Source: Hymenobacter glacialis
GTDB taxonomy: Bacteria; Bacteroidota; Bacteroidia; Cytophagales; Hymenobacteraceae
Assembly: GCF_001816165.1 (NCBI RefSeq)
Contig: NZ_MDZC01000068.1
Span: 1 to 64,000, forward strand
Direction of reading: 5' to 3'
DNA: 64,000 nt
A program made the translations under genes and the position numbers. Under the pieces are notes generated by a model, which ran no database searches, was not told the origin of the DNA, and was given only the letters and a program-made list of their open reading frames with translations. The first letter of the stretch is position 1. Every line of letters begins with the position of its first letter. Below, one piece after another: positions 23,441 through 31,995 of the stretch.

Positions 23441-24038
23441 ATTGCTTGTTTGCGGGACAAAACTTCTCATTTGCCCTCGCAATGCCTAAAAAAACGTTCT
23501 GAAGGTGGGCGGACCCGACTTGCGAGGCCTGGTCGGTTTTGGCCTCTGGTTTCAGTGGATGGGCATGCCAGCGGGTGGGCTGGCCCCAGTAGTGGTTTTC
23601 GCGGCCTTTCCCGAAACGGGCCATATAGGTTTTCTCTAGTTTGAGGCCTAATAAGGTGGGCCCACCAAGTCCGGATACTGGTGGGCGTTAGTTGCGAATT
23701 ATAATAAAGCCGGTAAGTGCCATAGGCTTCGCGGTGGGTAAAATAGCCGGTGCCCGTGCGCAGATACAGCACGGCAGCCCCCCGGCCCGACACGGACCAG
23801 TGCGGTGGCCGGGTAGGTGGCTGGCCAGCGCCTCCAGCGGAATCCGGTAATCCGTAGCTGGTGGTTTGTCGAGGGTGCAATGCAGGCGCACGTGGGGCGT
23901 CGTATCGGCTACTAGGTTCACCCTTAGCCCAACGCTACGAGTGGGGTGGCCGTTGCAGCTGAACCGTAGGGTAGTGACGTGTAAGCCGTACCCATCAGTC
24001 CTGACTCGCGCAAAAAGGCTATCGAGATGCTGTTGCAT
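23439..24038 (-). pseudogene. Frameshifted gene of unknown function
   Basis: Three overlapping minus-strand frames make one protein-like path of about 195 residues. It starts MQQHLDSLFARVRTDGYG, runs to LASHLPGHRTG, must change frame near 23790 to reach HWSVSGRGAAVLYLRTGTGY, and changes back near 23670 to give LKLEKTYMARFGKGRENHYW and a last part ending NEKFCPANKQ. The first and last parts share a frame, so two compensating indels explain it. No family was recognised. It could be a decayed gene or an assembly error in C-rich runs. Confidence 0.5.
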
Positions 24039-24445
24039 TCATCGGCCGCGGCAGGAAAATCGGGTATTCTGGGCATGTTCCACAGGACTCGCTAAGGCAA
24101 TCGGAATCGTTAGGAAAATAAGATAAAATAGCGGCGTTTTAGCAAAAAGCACCCTCTTGCAGAATGCATGTAAAGCATCCTATGCCATGTTATGCTTCAA
24201 TAAAAAGCCTCTGGATAATTAAGGTCTGCGTCATGAGTATAGACTGGCCCGTAAAGCCGCGCCAGCAAGCATCTTCCTAAGATTAACGAATAATTGCTTA
24301 TTAAAATAGGCTGTTAAATATTGTAGATTATATATATTGTTATTATATTCATCATGTTGGTCCCCCGACTGGTCGGTTCAACCACGTGCAGCCTTCGTTG
24401 CGTTTTCGTTGTATCCTTCTTTTTTCGCTCCTCAACTCGATTAAT
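24039..24445. other. AT-rich intergenic region, no gene
   Basis: Composition changes to AT-rich between about 24180 and 24360. No clear promoter box, hairpin or gene was found; it should hold the promoter of the VCBS-repeat gene. Confidence 0.5.
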
Positions 24446-25909
24446 ATGTACACCAACTCATTAATCTGCTGGCCTGTTGCGGGCAGGAGTACCACTTGGC
24501 TGCACTGCTTACTGCTGTCAGGTCTGCTCTGGTCTGCGCCCCTGGCTCAGGCCCAAGTCCTGACCATCACTGGCACCAGCCCGGTAGCCAATGCCCGAGC
24601 AGCCTCCGCGATGGGCCCAGTAGCCGTGAGCTTTAATCAGCCCGTTGCGGCGGGCAGCACAACTGCCCTTAAAATATTCAGTGCTCAGCGCGGGGGGCTG
24701 CGCACAGGCCATAGCGGCACTACCACGTCCAGCGGCAGTACGGTGAGCTTCGCGCCCGCCTATGCCTTCCGGCCCGGCGAGACGGTGCAAGCTACGCTGA
24801 CTACAGCGGCTACGGCCGCGGGCGGCAGATTGGCCACCCCGCGCGTTTTCCAGTTTACTGCCGCTGCTACGAATGGCAGCGGCACCTTCGCCGGCGGCTC
24901 GGACGTGGCCGTGGCCGATAGTCCTATCAGCGTGGCAGTAGGCGACGTGGACGGGGACGGCGACTTGGACCTGCTCACGGCCCACTATCCATTTGGCCCA
25001 GGCACGAGAACGGTGGGTGTGCGCCTCAACAACGGCAGCGGCACTTTCGCCGGCGCCTCGGACGTGGCCGTGGGCAACAGCCCCGGCAGCGTAGTGCTGG
25101 GCGACGTGGACGGGGACGGCGACTTGGACCTGCTCACGGCCAACGATGTCGACAACACGGTGAGTGTGCGCCTCAACAACGGCAGTGGTACTTTCGCTGG
25201 CGGCTCGGACGTGGCCGTAGGCAACGGCCCTTACAGCGTAGTGCTGGGCGACGTGGACGGGGACGGCGACTTGGACCTGCTTACGGCCAACTACTACAGC
25301 AACACGGTGAGTGTACGCCTCAACAACGGCAGCGGCACTTTCGCCGGCGACTCGGACGTGGCCCTGGGCAACGGCCCCGGCAGCGTAGTGCTGGGCGATG
25401 TGGACGGGGACGGCGACTTGGACCTGCTCACGGCCAATTCCGGCAGCAACACGGTGAGTGTGCGCCTCAACAACGGCAGTGGCACTTTCGCTGGCGGCTC
25501 GGACGTGGCCGTGGACAAAAGTCCTATCAGCGTAGTGCTGGGCGACGTGGACGGGGACGGCGACTTGGATGTGATTGCGGCAAGTTTTACGAACACGGTG
25601 AGTGTGCGACTCAACCAAAAGACTGTGCTGGCTTTAGCCGGAAGGCTCTTGCCCACCCAGGTGGTGCTTTATCCTAACCCGACGTGCGCGGCGGCGGCGG
25701 TGCGCGTGGAATTCCCTGTTTCTGGGGGCGCGGCGGCTTCGGTAACGGTGTTCAACATGTTAGGCCAGGAAATGCGTAAGGCTTGGCTGCCGGTTTATGA
25801 CGGGCGGGCCGGGGGCGTACTTTCTACGGCTGGTCTGGCGGCCGGGGCATACGTGCTGCGCATGCAGGCCGGTTCGGTTGCCGTTATCAAGTTCCTTGAG
25901 GTTAATTAG
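24446..25909 (+). CDS. VCBS/FG-GAP repeat protein with Ig-like domain and T9SS sorting tail
   Basis: A secreted surface protein of 487 residues. The ATG at 24446 precedes a long signal peptide (LLLSGLLWSAPLAQA). A bacterial Ig-like (SbsA type) domain covers roughly residues 38-135 (TSPVANARAASAMGP to RVFQFTAAA). Five nearly identical 49-residue repeats follow, each with NGSGTFAG, SDVAVG and the calcium-loop word DVDGDGDLDLLTA, which should fold as beta-propeller blades (FG-GAP/VCBS). The C-terminus is a Por sorting domain: VVLYPNPTCAA, VFNMLGQEMR and LAAGAYVLRMQAG. Likely roles are adhesion or binding; no catalytic motif is present. The repeats are also nearly identical as DNA. Confidence 0.9.
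   Translation: MYTNSLICWPVAGRSTTWLHCLLLSGLLWSAPLAQAQVLTITGTSPVANARAASAMGPVAVSFNQPVAAGSTTALKIFSAQRGGLRTGHSGTTTSSGSTVSFAPAYAFRPGETVQATLTTAATAAGGRLATPRVFQFTAAATNGSGTFAGGSDVAVADSPISVAVGDVDGDGDLDLLTAHYPFGPGTRTVGVRLNNGSGTFAGASDVAVGNSPGSVVLGDVDGDGDLDLLTANDVDNTVSVRLNNGSGTFAGGSDVAVGNGPYSVVLGDVDGDGDLDLLTANYYSNTVSVRLNNGSGTFAGDSDVALGNGPGSVVLGDVDGDGDLDLLTANSGSNTVSVRLNNGSGTFAGGSDVAVDKSPISVVLGDVDGDGDLDVIAASFTNTVSVRLNQKTVLALAGRLLPTQVVLYPNPTCAAAAVRVEFPVSGGAAASVTVFNMLGQEMRKAWLPVYDGRAGGVLSTAGLAAGAYVLRMQAGSVAVIKFLEVN
24875..25620 (+). repeat. Five tandem repeats, 147-bp unit, in the VCBS gene
   Basis: Units begin GGCAGCGGCACTTTCGCC or a close variant at 24875, 25034, 25181, 25328 and 25475. The last four intervals are 147 bases; the first unit is 159 because of an insertion after HYPFG. 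The units differ at few positions, mostly silent. Confidence 0.92.
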
Positions 25910-26044
25910 GGGCCGCGACCGCCGCGCTCAGCCAAAGATTCTAGCGTTCTTCAATCAAGGGCACGGGAATCTTGCTATTTTAGTGCTATCACCCCGCGCA
26001 GGCATTCTCAGCTTCTACCCACCTAGATTTTAGTCCAGATTTCC

Positions 26045-26158
26045 AGCTCTTTTTAGCAGCAGAAGCCAGTCCCCCTTCTCTTTTTTGGAAAAGGGGCTAG
26101 GGGATGAGGCGCACGCCTCGCGCCATTCGCGGCGCGCCTTACCCCAAACTTTCCCGCC
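26045..26158. repeat. CCCCCTTCTC-type repeat
   Basis: CCCCCTTCTCTTTTTTGGA pairs with AAAAGGGG next to it, and GGCGCACGCCTCGCGCC pairs imperfectly with GGCGCGCC. It lies between convergent genes and may end transcription. Weakly defined edges. Confidence 0.4.
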
Positions 26159-26159
26159 C

Positions 26160-28373
26160 CTACGTTTCCTGTTCCTCAATCACGGGCAGCAGGACGGTGG
26201 CAATGGTGCCACGGCCGGGGTGCGACACCAGTTCGAAGCGGCCGCCCAGCAGCGCGGCGCGGTTGTAGAGGCCCGCCAAGCCAATGCCCTGGGCCGATTC
26301 CACGGTGCTGGGCACGTCGAAGCCGCCGCCGTCGTCCTCCATGCTGATGTGTACGTGGCCTTCTTCGTAGGCCACGTGCAGGGTGGCTTCAGTGGCGTGG
26401 GCGTGCTTCACCACGTTGTTGAGCAGCTCCTGCGCCATGCGGTAAATGGCCACGTTCAGCAGCTGGGGCAGGGGGTGGTCGAGGTGGGCGAGGTAGAGGT
26501 GCAGGCGCAGCTTGGCTGGCGGAATGCTGCCGGCCAGCTTCTGCAGGGCTACGGCCAGCCCAAAGTCTTCCAGCACGCTCGGCGTGAGCTCAAACGACAC
26601 GCTGCGCAGGGCCTTGATGGCCTCTTCCAGCAGGGCCATGGCCTTGTTGGAGGTGCCCAGGGCTTTGGCGCCTTCCTCCAGGTGCAACCTGGTGGCGTAG
26701 AGGAGCTGGCCCACGCCGTTGTGCAGGGCTTCGGCAATGCGCTTGCGTTCTACCTCCTGGGCCACCAGCACCATGCGGAACGTATCGCGCTGCTGCCGGG
26801 CCTTGAAGCGGGCCGTGCTGGCGTGTAGGCGGTTGCGCTCCGTCACGTTGCGTAGCAGGAGCAGCCCGCCGCAGCTGCTGGCGCCATGGGCTGGTTCCAG
26901 CGGGATGGCCGTGAGCTCAAAATCGCGGTCGGGGGCCAGCAGGCTGAACGGCTGGTAGAACCGGGGCCGCCGGGCCCCGCGCAGCAAGTGCGCCACAATG
27001 AGGCCCGGCGCCGACGCGGGCCCAAACGGCAGGCAGGCAAATACGTCCTGGCCCAGGGCTTCCGCCTCGGCCCAGCCCGTGAGGGCCGCCATCACCCGGT
27101 TCCAGGCCGTGAGGCGGCCGTACTGGTCGAAGGCCGCCACGCCGTCCACGTAGTGGTCGAGCAGGCTTTTGGTGAATCTCTGCTCCTCAAATAATTGCTT
27201 TTTAATCTGTTCCGATTCAGTCACGTCGAAGGCCAGCAAAACGCCCTGCTGGCTCTGCTCGTCAAAAAAACCGTAGTTCTGGTAGTAAACCCGCTGGTTG
27301 GCCGTGTCGGCAATGCCCAGAAAGCTGCCCGGCTCGCCGGCCAGCAGGCGCCGCACCGGCTGGGTGAGCGACGGAAACGTGTCGAACAACGAGGTGCCCA
27401 CCAGCGCGTTGCCGGGCATGCCCAGGCGGCGCAGGCCCGCCCCGGCCACCTCCAGCAGCTCCCCGCTGGGCGCGAAGCGCGCCACCATCACCGGCAGGTT
27501 GTCGAGCAGCTGCTGCAGCTGGCGGTTGCGGTACTCCAGGGCGGCTTCGGCCTCGTGGCGGGCTGTCACGTCACGCACCAGGCCAATGAGGCAGTCGGGC
27601 CGGCCCTGGGCGTTGTACTGCACCTTGCCATTGGCCGTGAGGTAGTGCACCGAACCGTTGGGCCACTGCGCGCGCAGCATCAGGTCGAGCGGGTGGCCGT
27701 GCCGGATGGTGGCCTGCAGTGCCCGTTGCAAGAGCAAAGTATCGTGGGGGTGCACGGCGGCCTGCAACACGGCAAATGTAGTGGGCCCGGAGTGGTGGGG
27801 CCGCCCAAAACAGGCCTGCGACTGTGCGTCCCACTCCAGCGCGTTGGTCGCGAACGTCCACACCCACACGCCGGTGCCCGAGGCCGCCAGGGCCAGCGTG
27901 AGGCGTTCCTCGCTGCGCCGCCGCCGCTCCGTTTCGTGGCTAAGCGGCGACACGTCCAGCACGGCCAGTTGCAGGGTGGGCGCGGGGCCGGCGGGGCCCG
28001 GCTGTCCTTCCAACTGCGCCGCAAACCGCATGCCCGCTCCCGTCTGCAGGTCCAGCTGGGCGGTGTGGCGCTCGCGGCTGCCCTGCACCAGCGCCAGAAA
28101 CTGGCGAAACGCGGGGCGGCTGTCGGGCCGCACATACAGTTGGAAGCGGCGGCCCATCAGCTGTTCGGTAGGGGCCCCCAGCAGGCAGCCGGCGCGCTTG
28201 TTGAGCTGCGCAATGGCGCCGCCAGCATCCAGCGTGAACAGGGCCACCGGGGCAAAATCATAGAGCTCGGCGTAGCGGGCCTGCGCCGCTTCGGCCGCGG
28301 CCCGGGCCTCCTGCAGCTGCTGCCGGAGCTGGCAGTTCGGGGTATACGGCAATGCGTCGGCGGGCTTGGGCAT
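26160..28373 (-). CDS. PAS-containing sensor histidine kinase, NarL/DesK type (HisKA_3)
   Basis: A soluble kinase of 737 residues. After a short coiled coil come PAS domains near residues 30-130, 155-275, 280-390 and 395-520. The core is the HisKA_3 type, with the expected acceptor His551 in ALHNGVGQLLYATRLHL and a HATPase with YRMAQELLNNVVKHAHA and DDGGGFD, then GIGLAGLYNRAALL. The residue after the histidine is Asn, where most relatives have Asp or Glu as general base; this ALHN variant may change its kinase/phosphatase balance. It sits 20 bases downstream of a LuxR-type regulator (28394-29044), so the pair is one operon. Confidence 0.92.
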   Translation of the reverse strand: MPKPADALPYTPNCQLRQQLQEARAAAEAAQARYAELYDFAPVALFTLDAGGAIAQLNKRAGCLLGAPTEQLMGRRFQLYVRPDSRPAFRQFLALVQGSRERHTAQLDLQTGAGMRFAAQLEGQPGPAGPAPTLQLAVLDVSPLSHETERRRRSEERLTLALAASGTGVWVWTFATNALEWDAQSQACFGRPHHSGPTTFAVLQAAVHPHDTLLLQRALQATIRHGHPLDLMLRAQWPNGSVHYLTANGKVQYNAQGRPDCLIGLVRDVTARHEAEAALEYRNRQLQQLLDNLPVMVARFAPSGELLEVAGAGLRRLGMPGNALVGTSLFDTFPSLTQPVRRLLAGEPGSFLGIADTANQRVYYQNYGFFDEQSQQGVLLAFDVTESEQIKKQLFEEQRFTKSLLDHYVDGVAAFDQYGRLTAWNRVMAALTGWAEAEALGQDVFACLPFGPASAPGLIVAHLLRGARRPRFYQPFSLLAPDRDFELTAIPLEPAHGASSCGGLLLLRNVTERNRLHASTARFKARQQRDTFRMVLVAQEVERKRIAEALHNGVGQLLYATRLHLEEGAKALGTSNKAMALLEEAIKALRSVSFELTPSVLEDFGLAVALQKLAGSIPPAKLRLHLYLAHLDHPLPQLLNVAIYRMAQELLNNVVKHAHATEATLHVAYEEGHVHISMEDDGGGFDVPSTVESAQGIGLAGLYNRAALLGGRFELVSHPGRGTIATVLLPVIEEQET

Positions 28374-28393
28374 GGCGCAGGTAGAGGCTGAGG

Positions 28394-29044
28394 CTACTTA
28401 ATAAGGCCATCCGACAGCGCAATTTTCACCAGGGCCGCCGTGTTTTTGGCCTGGGTTTTTTCCAGAATGTTCTGGCGGTGGGTTTCCACCGTGCGCTTGC
28501 TGGTAAAGAGCTGGTCGGCTATTTCGGCGTTGGTCAGGCCTTCGGCAATGAGCTGCAGCACCTCCATCTCGCGCTTGGAAAGCAGCTGGTTTTTCTGGGC
28601 CGGGGCGGCAGCTCCGTGGGTGTCTAGGTTCAGCACCTTGTGCAGCATGGCCAGCCCGATTTCGGAACACAAAAACGGCTTGCCTTCCATCACAGCGTGA
28701 ATGGCGTGCAGGATTTCCTCCTTGCCGGTGCTCTTGAGCAGGTAGCCGCTGGCACCGGCTTCCAGCATGCGCCCAATGTAGAGCTCCTCCATCAGCATAG
28801 ACAGCGCGAGTACCTTAATGTCGGGGTATTCCTCGCGCAGGTGCTGCGTGGTGGTGTACCCGTCCATCACGGGCATGTTTATGTCAACCAGCACCAGGTC
28901 GGTGGGCACAGCTGGCAGCTGGTCGAGCAGCTCCTGCCCGTTGCCCGCCGTGCCCACCACCTCAATGCCCGTTTGGTGCTCCAGCAGCGAACGAATGCCG
29001 TCGCGCACAACCGGGTGGTCATCAACCAGGAATACACGAATCAT
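28394..29044 (-). CDS. NarL/FixJ-family response regulator
   Basis: A transcription factor of 216 residues with a receiver domain and a LuxR-type helix-turn-helix. The start is the ATG at 29044 (MIRVFLVDDHPVV). The acidic pair is VDDH, the acceptor is Asp54 in LVDINMPVMDG, and the Lys is in YLLKSTGKEE. The DNA-binding end reads SKREMEVLQLIAEGL then TNAEIADQLF and TVETHRQNILEK. It is the first gene of the two-gene operon with its kinase. Its targets are unknown. Confidence 0.95.
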   Translation of the reverse strand: MIRVFLVDDHPVVRDGIRSLLEHQTGIEVVGTAGNGQELLDQLPAVPTDLVLVDINMPVMDGYTTTQHLREEYPDIKVLALSMLMEELYIGRMLEAGASGYLLKSTGKEEILHAIHAVMEGKPFLCSEIGLAMLHKVLNLDTHGAAAPAQKNQLLSKREMEVLQLIAEGLTNAEIADQLFTSKRTVETHRQNILEKTQAKNTAALVKIALSDGLIK

Positions 29045-29346
29045 GGCGCAGGGATTAAATGGGAGAAAATGTTCAAGCCGGGCCACCTTCTGCCCCAGCT
29101 TCCGCCGCCCCGTGCCTGCCAGCACTTGGGCCGGATGGCAATATACGTAGTTAAAAAATTTATAATTAATTATTTGTTATATACTATACGTATTTGTCGC
29201 AGCCACCTTTTTGAAGTGCCAGTTCAGGCGCGCCCGTTACGCCCTGTCACTTCCTGTCATTCTGATTCTTGCCACTGAACTTCCTGTTCCACCCCAACGC
29301 AATGCTTTTTGTAGCCTACAGCCATCAGCGGTGGTTCGTTCGCCAC
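29045..29346. other. Intergenic, AT-rich, no gene
   Basis: The part at 29150-29190 is very AT-rich and lies about 110 bases before the regulator start, so it may contain its promoter, but no TAnnTTTG box stands out. Confidence 0.45.
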
Positions 29347-29396
29347 AAAAACAGCCCTGGCAACCCCGCAGCACTGGTGCGGGGTTGCCAGGGCTG
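29347..29396 (-). terminator. Terminator of the gene at 29422-29733
   Basis: Perfect 19-bp stem (CAGCCCTGGCAACCCCGCA and complement) with a 7-base loop. On the minus strand it is followed by five U. Confidence 0.9.
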
Positions 29397-29421
29397 GCTG
29401 GGGAAAACGGGCATCGCGGCG

Positions 29422-29733
29422 CTATTCGTTCTCGTCGGGCAGGCCCTGCCAGAAAGCGAGGACGTCGGGCGCGAGGCGCGCCGCCAGAAATTCAGTAAGC
29501 GAGTGGCCCCGTTTTTCGAGCAAAAAACGCTTGAAATCCGTAATCGAGCGAGACGAGGCCAGGCCCCGGGCCTCGGCGTGGGCGCGGCAAGCGGCCGGCA
29601 GCGCCGCCAGCCAGGCCGCAAAGTCTGCTGATGTGGCGTCTACGTGGCGTGCTTCGCGGTAATAGAGGTAAGTGGTGAAGGCGATGTCGCCCAGGGCCCC
29701 GTGGGGCACAGCATAATGTGCAGTTGAAGTCAT
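29422..29733 (-). CDS. Small protein of unknown function
   Basis: A 103-residue soluble protein. The ATG at 29733 (MTSTAHYAVPHGALGDI) is preferred over a TTG nine bases upstream. It is mostly helical: FTTYLYYREARHV, FAAWLAALPAACRAHAE, SITDFKRFLLEKRGHSLTE and a short acidic end. No family was recognised. It is transcribed alone, with a strong terminator, which supports that it is a real gene. Confidence 0.65.
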   Translation of the reverse strand: MTSTAHYAVPHGALGDIAFTTYLYYREARHVDATSADFAAWLAALPAACRAHAEARGLASSRSITDFKRFLLEKRGHSLTEFLAARLAPDVLAFWQGLPDENE

Positions 29734-29922
29734 AGCAGACAAGTAATGTTAACGCGGCCACTGGTTTCCCAGCCACTCTCCAATAGAAGGACAATACAAA
29801 GTTCGGTTATAATTTCGGGCGGTTTATACCACCAAATACGGGTTTTGGCGGGCAATATGTACTGATAAGCACGGCGAATAAATCGCGCCCCGCCAACTTG
29901 GCCTGTGGGAGCCTCGCCCCAC

Positions 29923-31374
29923 TTACTTGTCCACCACCCGAATGCTCACGCGCCGGTTTACGGCCCGGCCCAAAGCGGTTTTGTTGGGCAGCACGAAGTA
30001 GCGCGGTCCATAGCCCCTGGACTGCAGGCGGCTCGGGCTCACGCCGAGGCGGGCCAGGGCCAGCATGGTGGTGCGGGCGCGCGCTTCGCTCAGGTGGTAG
30101 TTCAGCTCGGCATCGCCGGTGCTGTCGGTGTAGCCCCCTATTTTCACCACCGAGCGCGGGTAGGCGTTGAGGATGCTGGCCAGGTTGCCCAGCTGCTCCA
30201 TCGATTCCGGGGTAAGGGTGGACCTGTTGAGGCTGAAGTTGACGCGGTCGAGGTTTATCCACCCCTTGGTGCGGTTCACGGAGTCCACGGCTTCCGCCAG
30301 AGTAAGGAAGGAATACAGGCGCCGCTCGGTGGAGTTGGTGCCCACGCGCTGGCTGCTGCCATCGGCCAGGGTCAGCTGGAGCTTGGGGCCGGTGTCGTAG
30401 ATGTAATGGTCCTTGGCCGCGTCGTAGTAACCCGGGTAGGCGGCGTTGGGGGTGGGGGTGGGCGGCGTGTCGGCGCGGCGGCGCTCGGCCAGTATCTCAG
30501 GAACCGACAGCCTCAGGGGCACCGTGGTTGCTCCGCTGGGCTTTTCGGCGGAGAGTCCATCCGGAAGTACGGAGGCCTCAATGACGGGGCCAGTCACGGG
30601 CAGCGCGCTCAGGGACCCGTCGGGGCCGATGGAGGCGCTGCTGCCTTCGGGCCCGGCAAAGTGGCCGCGCCCAAAAAAGAATCCCAGGCTCACAGCCAGT
30701 AGCAATAGGGCTCCCCACTGCCACCGCAGCCACGCCGGAGCGGTGGCTGCCAGGGCTTGCTCCATGGCCGGTTTGGCCCAGGGTGCGGCGGCGTATAGGG
30801 CGGGCGCTGCCGTGGTGGCGCGGGCGGCTTCGGTTCGGAGGGGTAACCCAACTGGCGCCGACAGCTCCGGTTCCATGATGGCTTTGAGCAGGGCCGGCCC
30901 GATGGCTTCCCGCTGCGCCCGCAGCCAATTGGCGAATTCGTCCGGGATGAATTCGTTTTCCACGGCGGCGCGGCCCAGCACCCCAAGCACGGCCGTGGCC
31001 ACCACTTCGAGCAGGGCGGCACTGGCCGTGGGCTGAATGCCTGCTTCCACCGCAATTTCCTGCACCGTAACGCGGTAGCCACTGCCCAGCAGGTCGCGGA
31101 GCAGCGTGGTGCCCGGCGCACTTAGTCCCGAAGCCGACGGGTTGGCCAGCTGCTTCAGCACCCCGGCCGCGTCGGCGGTATGCACCAGGCTGAACAACTC
31201 CTCAGCGGAGAGCCTGCTTTCCACGCGGTTCAGCAGGCCCTTGAGGGTGAGCGGCACCGATTTGTTGAGGGCTCGACGCACGCTGAGCTCGGTTTCGTCC
31301 ACCATCGCGCTCAGGTCCGCGACTACCCCCCTGGTAAAGTACGATTTTACTGTTTCAAGAATATCGTTCATCAT
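29923..31374 (-). CDS. DUF937 - transmembrane - OmpA fusion protein
   Basis: A 483-residue protein with an unusual order of parts. Residues 1-165 are a helical DUF937-like domain (LSVRRALNKSVPLTLKGLL, LLRDLLGSGYRVTV, LEVVATAVLGVLG) with no signal peptide. A membrane helix lies near 225-240 (WGALLLLAVSLGFFFG). A Pro/Thr-rich stretch follows, and residues 365-483 are an OmpA-C peptidoglycan-binding domain (RVNFSLNRSTLTPESM, IGGYTDSTGDAELNYHLSEAR, RGYGPRYFV, RRVSIRV). So the DUF937 part faces the cytoplasm and the OmpA part reaches the wall. The start may be either of two adjacent ATGs (31374 or 31371). Confidence 0.88.
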   Translation of the reverse strand: MMNDILETVKSYFTRGVVADLSAMVDETELSVRRALNKSVPLTLKGLLNRVESRLSAEELFSLVHTADAAGVLKQLANPSASGLSAPGTTLLRDLLGSGYRVTVQEIAVEAGIQPTASAALLEVVATAVLGVLGRAAVENEFIPDEFANWLRAQREAIGPALLKAIMEPELSAPVGLPLRTEAARATTAAPALYAAAPWAKPAMEQALAATAPAWLRWQWGALLLLAVSLGFFFGRGHFAGPEGSSASIGPDGSLSALPVTGPVIEASVLPDGLSAEKPSGATTVPLRLSVPEILAERRRADTPPTPTPNAAYPGYYDAAKDHYIYDTGPKLQLTLADGSSQRVGTNSTERRLYSFLTLAEAVDSVNRTKGWINLDRVNFSLNRSTLTPESMEQLGNLASILNAYPRSVVKIGGYTDSTGDAELNYHLSEARARTTMLALARLGVSPSRLQSRGYGPRYFVLPNKTALGRAVNRRVSIRVVDK

Positions 31375-31979
31375 AACCTTGAAGTAAAAAAAAAAGTTGA
31401 CAAACTACAAGCTGGCCGGTCAACGTTAAGTTAAGATATGCAACTGGTATAAAGTATGTTAAGGCTGTGATTTTCTGTATTCGTGTAGTCGGGACAATGC
31501 TTCCGTGGGCTCCCTATTGCCCTGCCATCCTCATATAATTAGCCCCTGCCTCCATCCAAACCACGTAGCAGCCCTTCTCAACTACAAGTTGGTTATTCGC
31601 ATCTATTGTGTGCAAATCATTCTGTTTGAAATGAAATTTACATATAATTTTTTATAAATATTATACTGAGAATGAATTGACTTTATATAATTTGAGACAA
31701 CGTGTTTATTAAGGGAGGCCACGTAATGGATAAAAAACTGTCTTCCATCTATTTGACGAAAAAATACAAACGTCAGGATAGTAATAGGGGTATTGTTGCC
31801 TTGCAGAAGATTATTTATCTATACATGAAGCTGTGCTGCGGAAATATCTGATATTGTGCTGGTAATAAACGTGTGCTATAGCGCGAAGCATTGGTCGCTG
31901 GCCTAATACAAGTCTGTCTATACTTGATTTGAAAAGCGCTGTTTTATGGGGTTAATTCAACTGGCAGGCCGGCCCGGCT
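31375..31979. other. AT-rich intergenic region, no gene
   Basis: About 600 bases, clearly more AT-rich than the surroundings. No open frame, RNA or strong hairpin was recognised. Confidence 0.55.
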
Positions 31980-31987
31980 TACTTTTG
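31980..31987 (+). promoter_or_regulatory. -7 box next to the sce7726-like gene
   Basis: TACTTTTG is a perfect TAnnTTTG and the ATG follows only 8 bases later, so the mRNA would be leaderless or nearly so. No TTG at -33. Confidence 0.45.
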
Positions 31988-31995
31988 GGGCTGCC

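Noticed and set aside
24875..25620. Possible CRISPR array
   Set aside because: The units are 147 bases, adjacent without spacers and coding for VCBS repeats.
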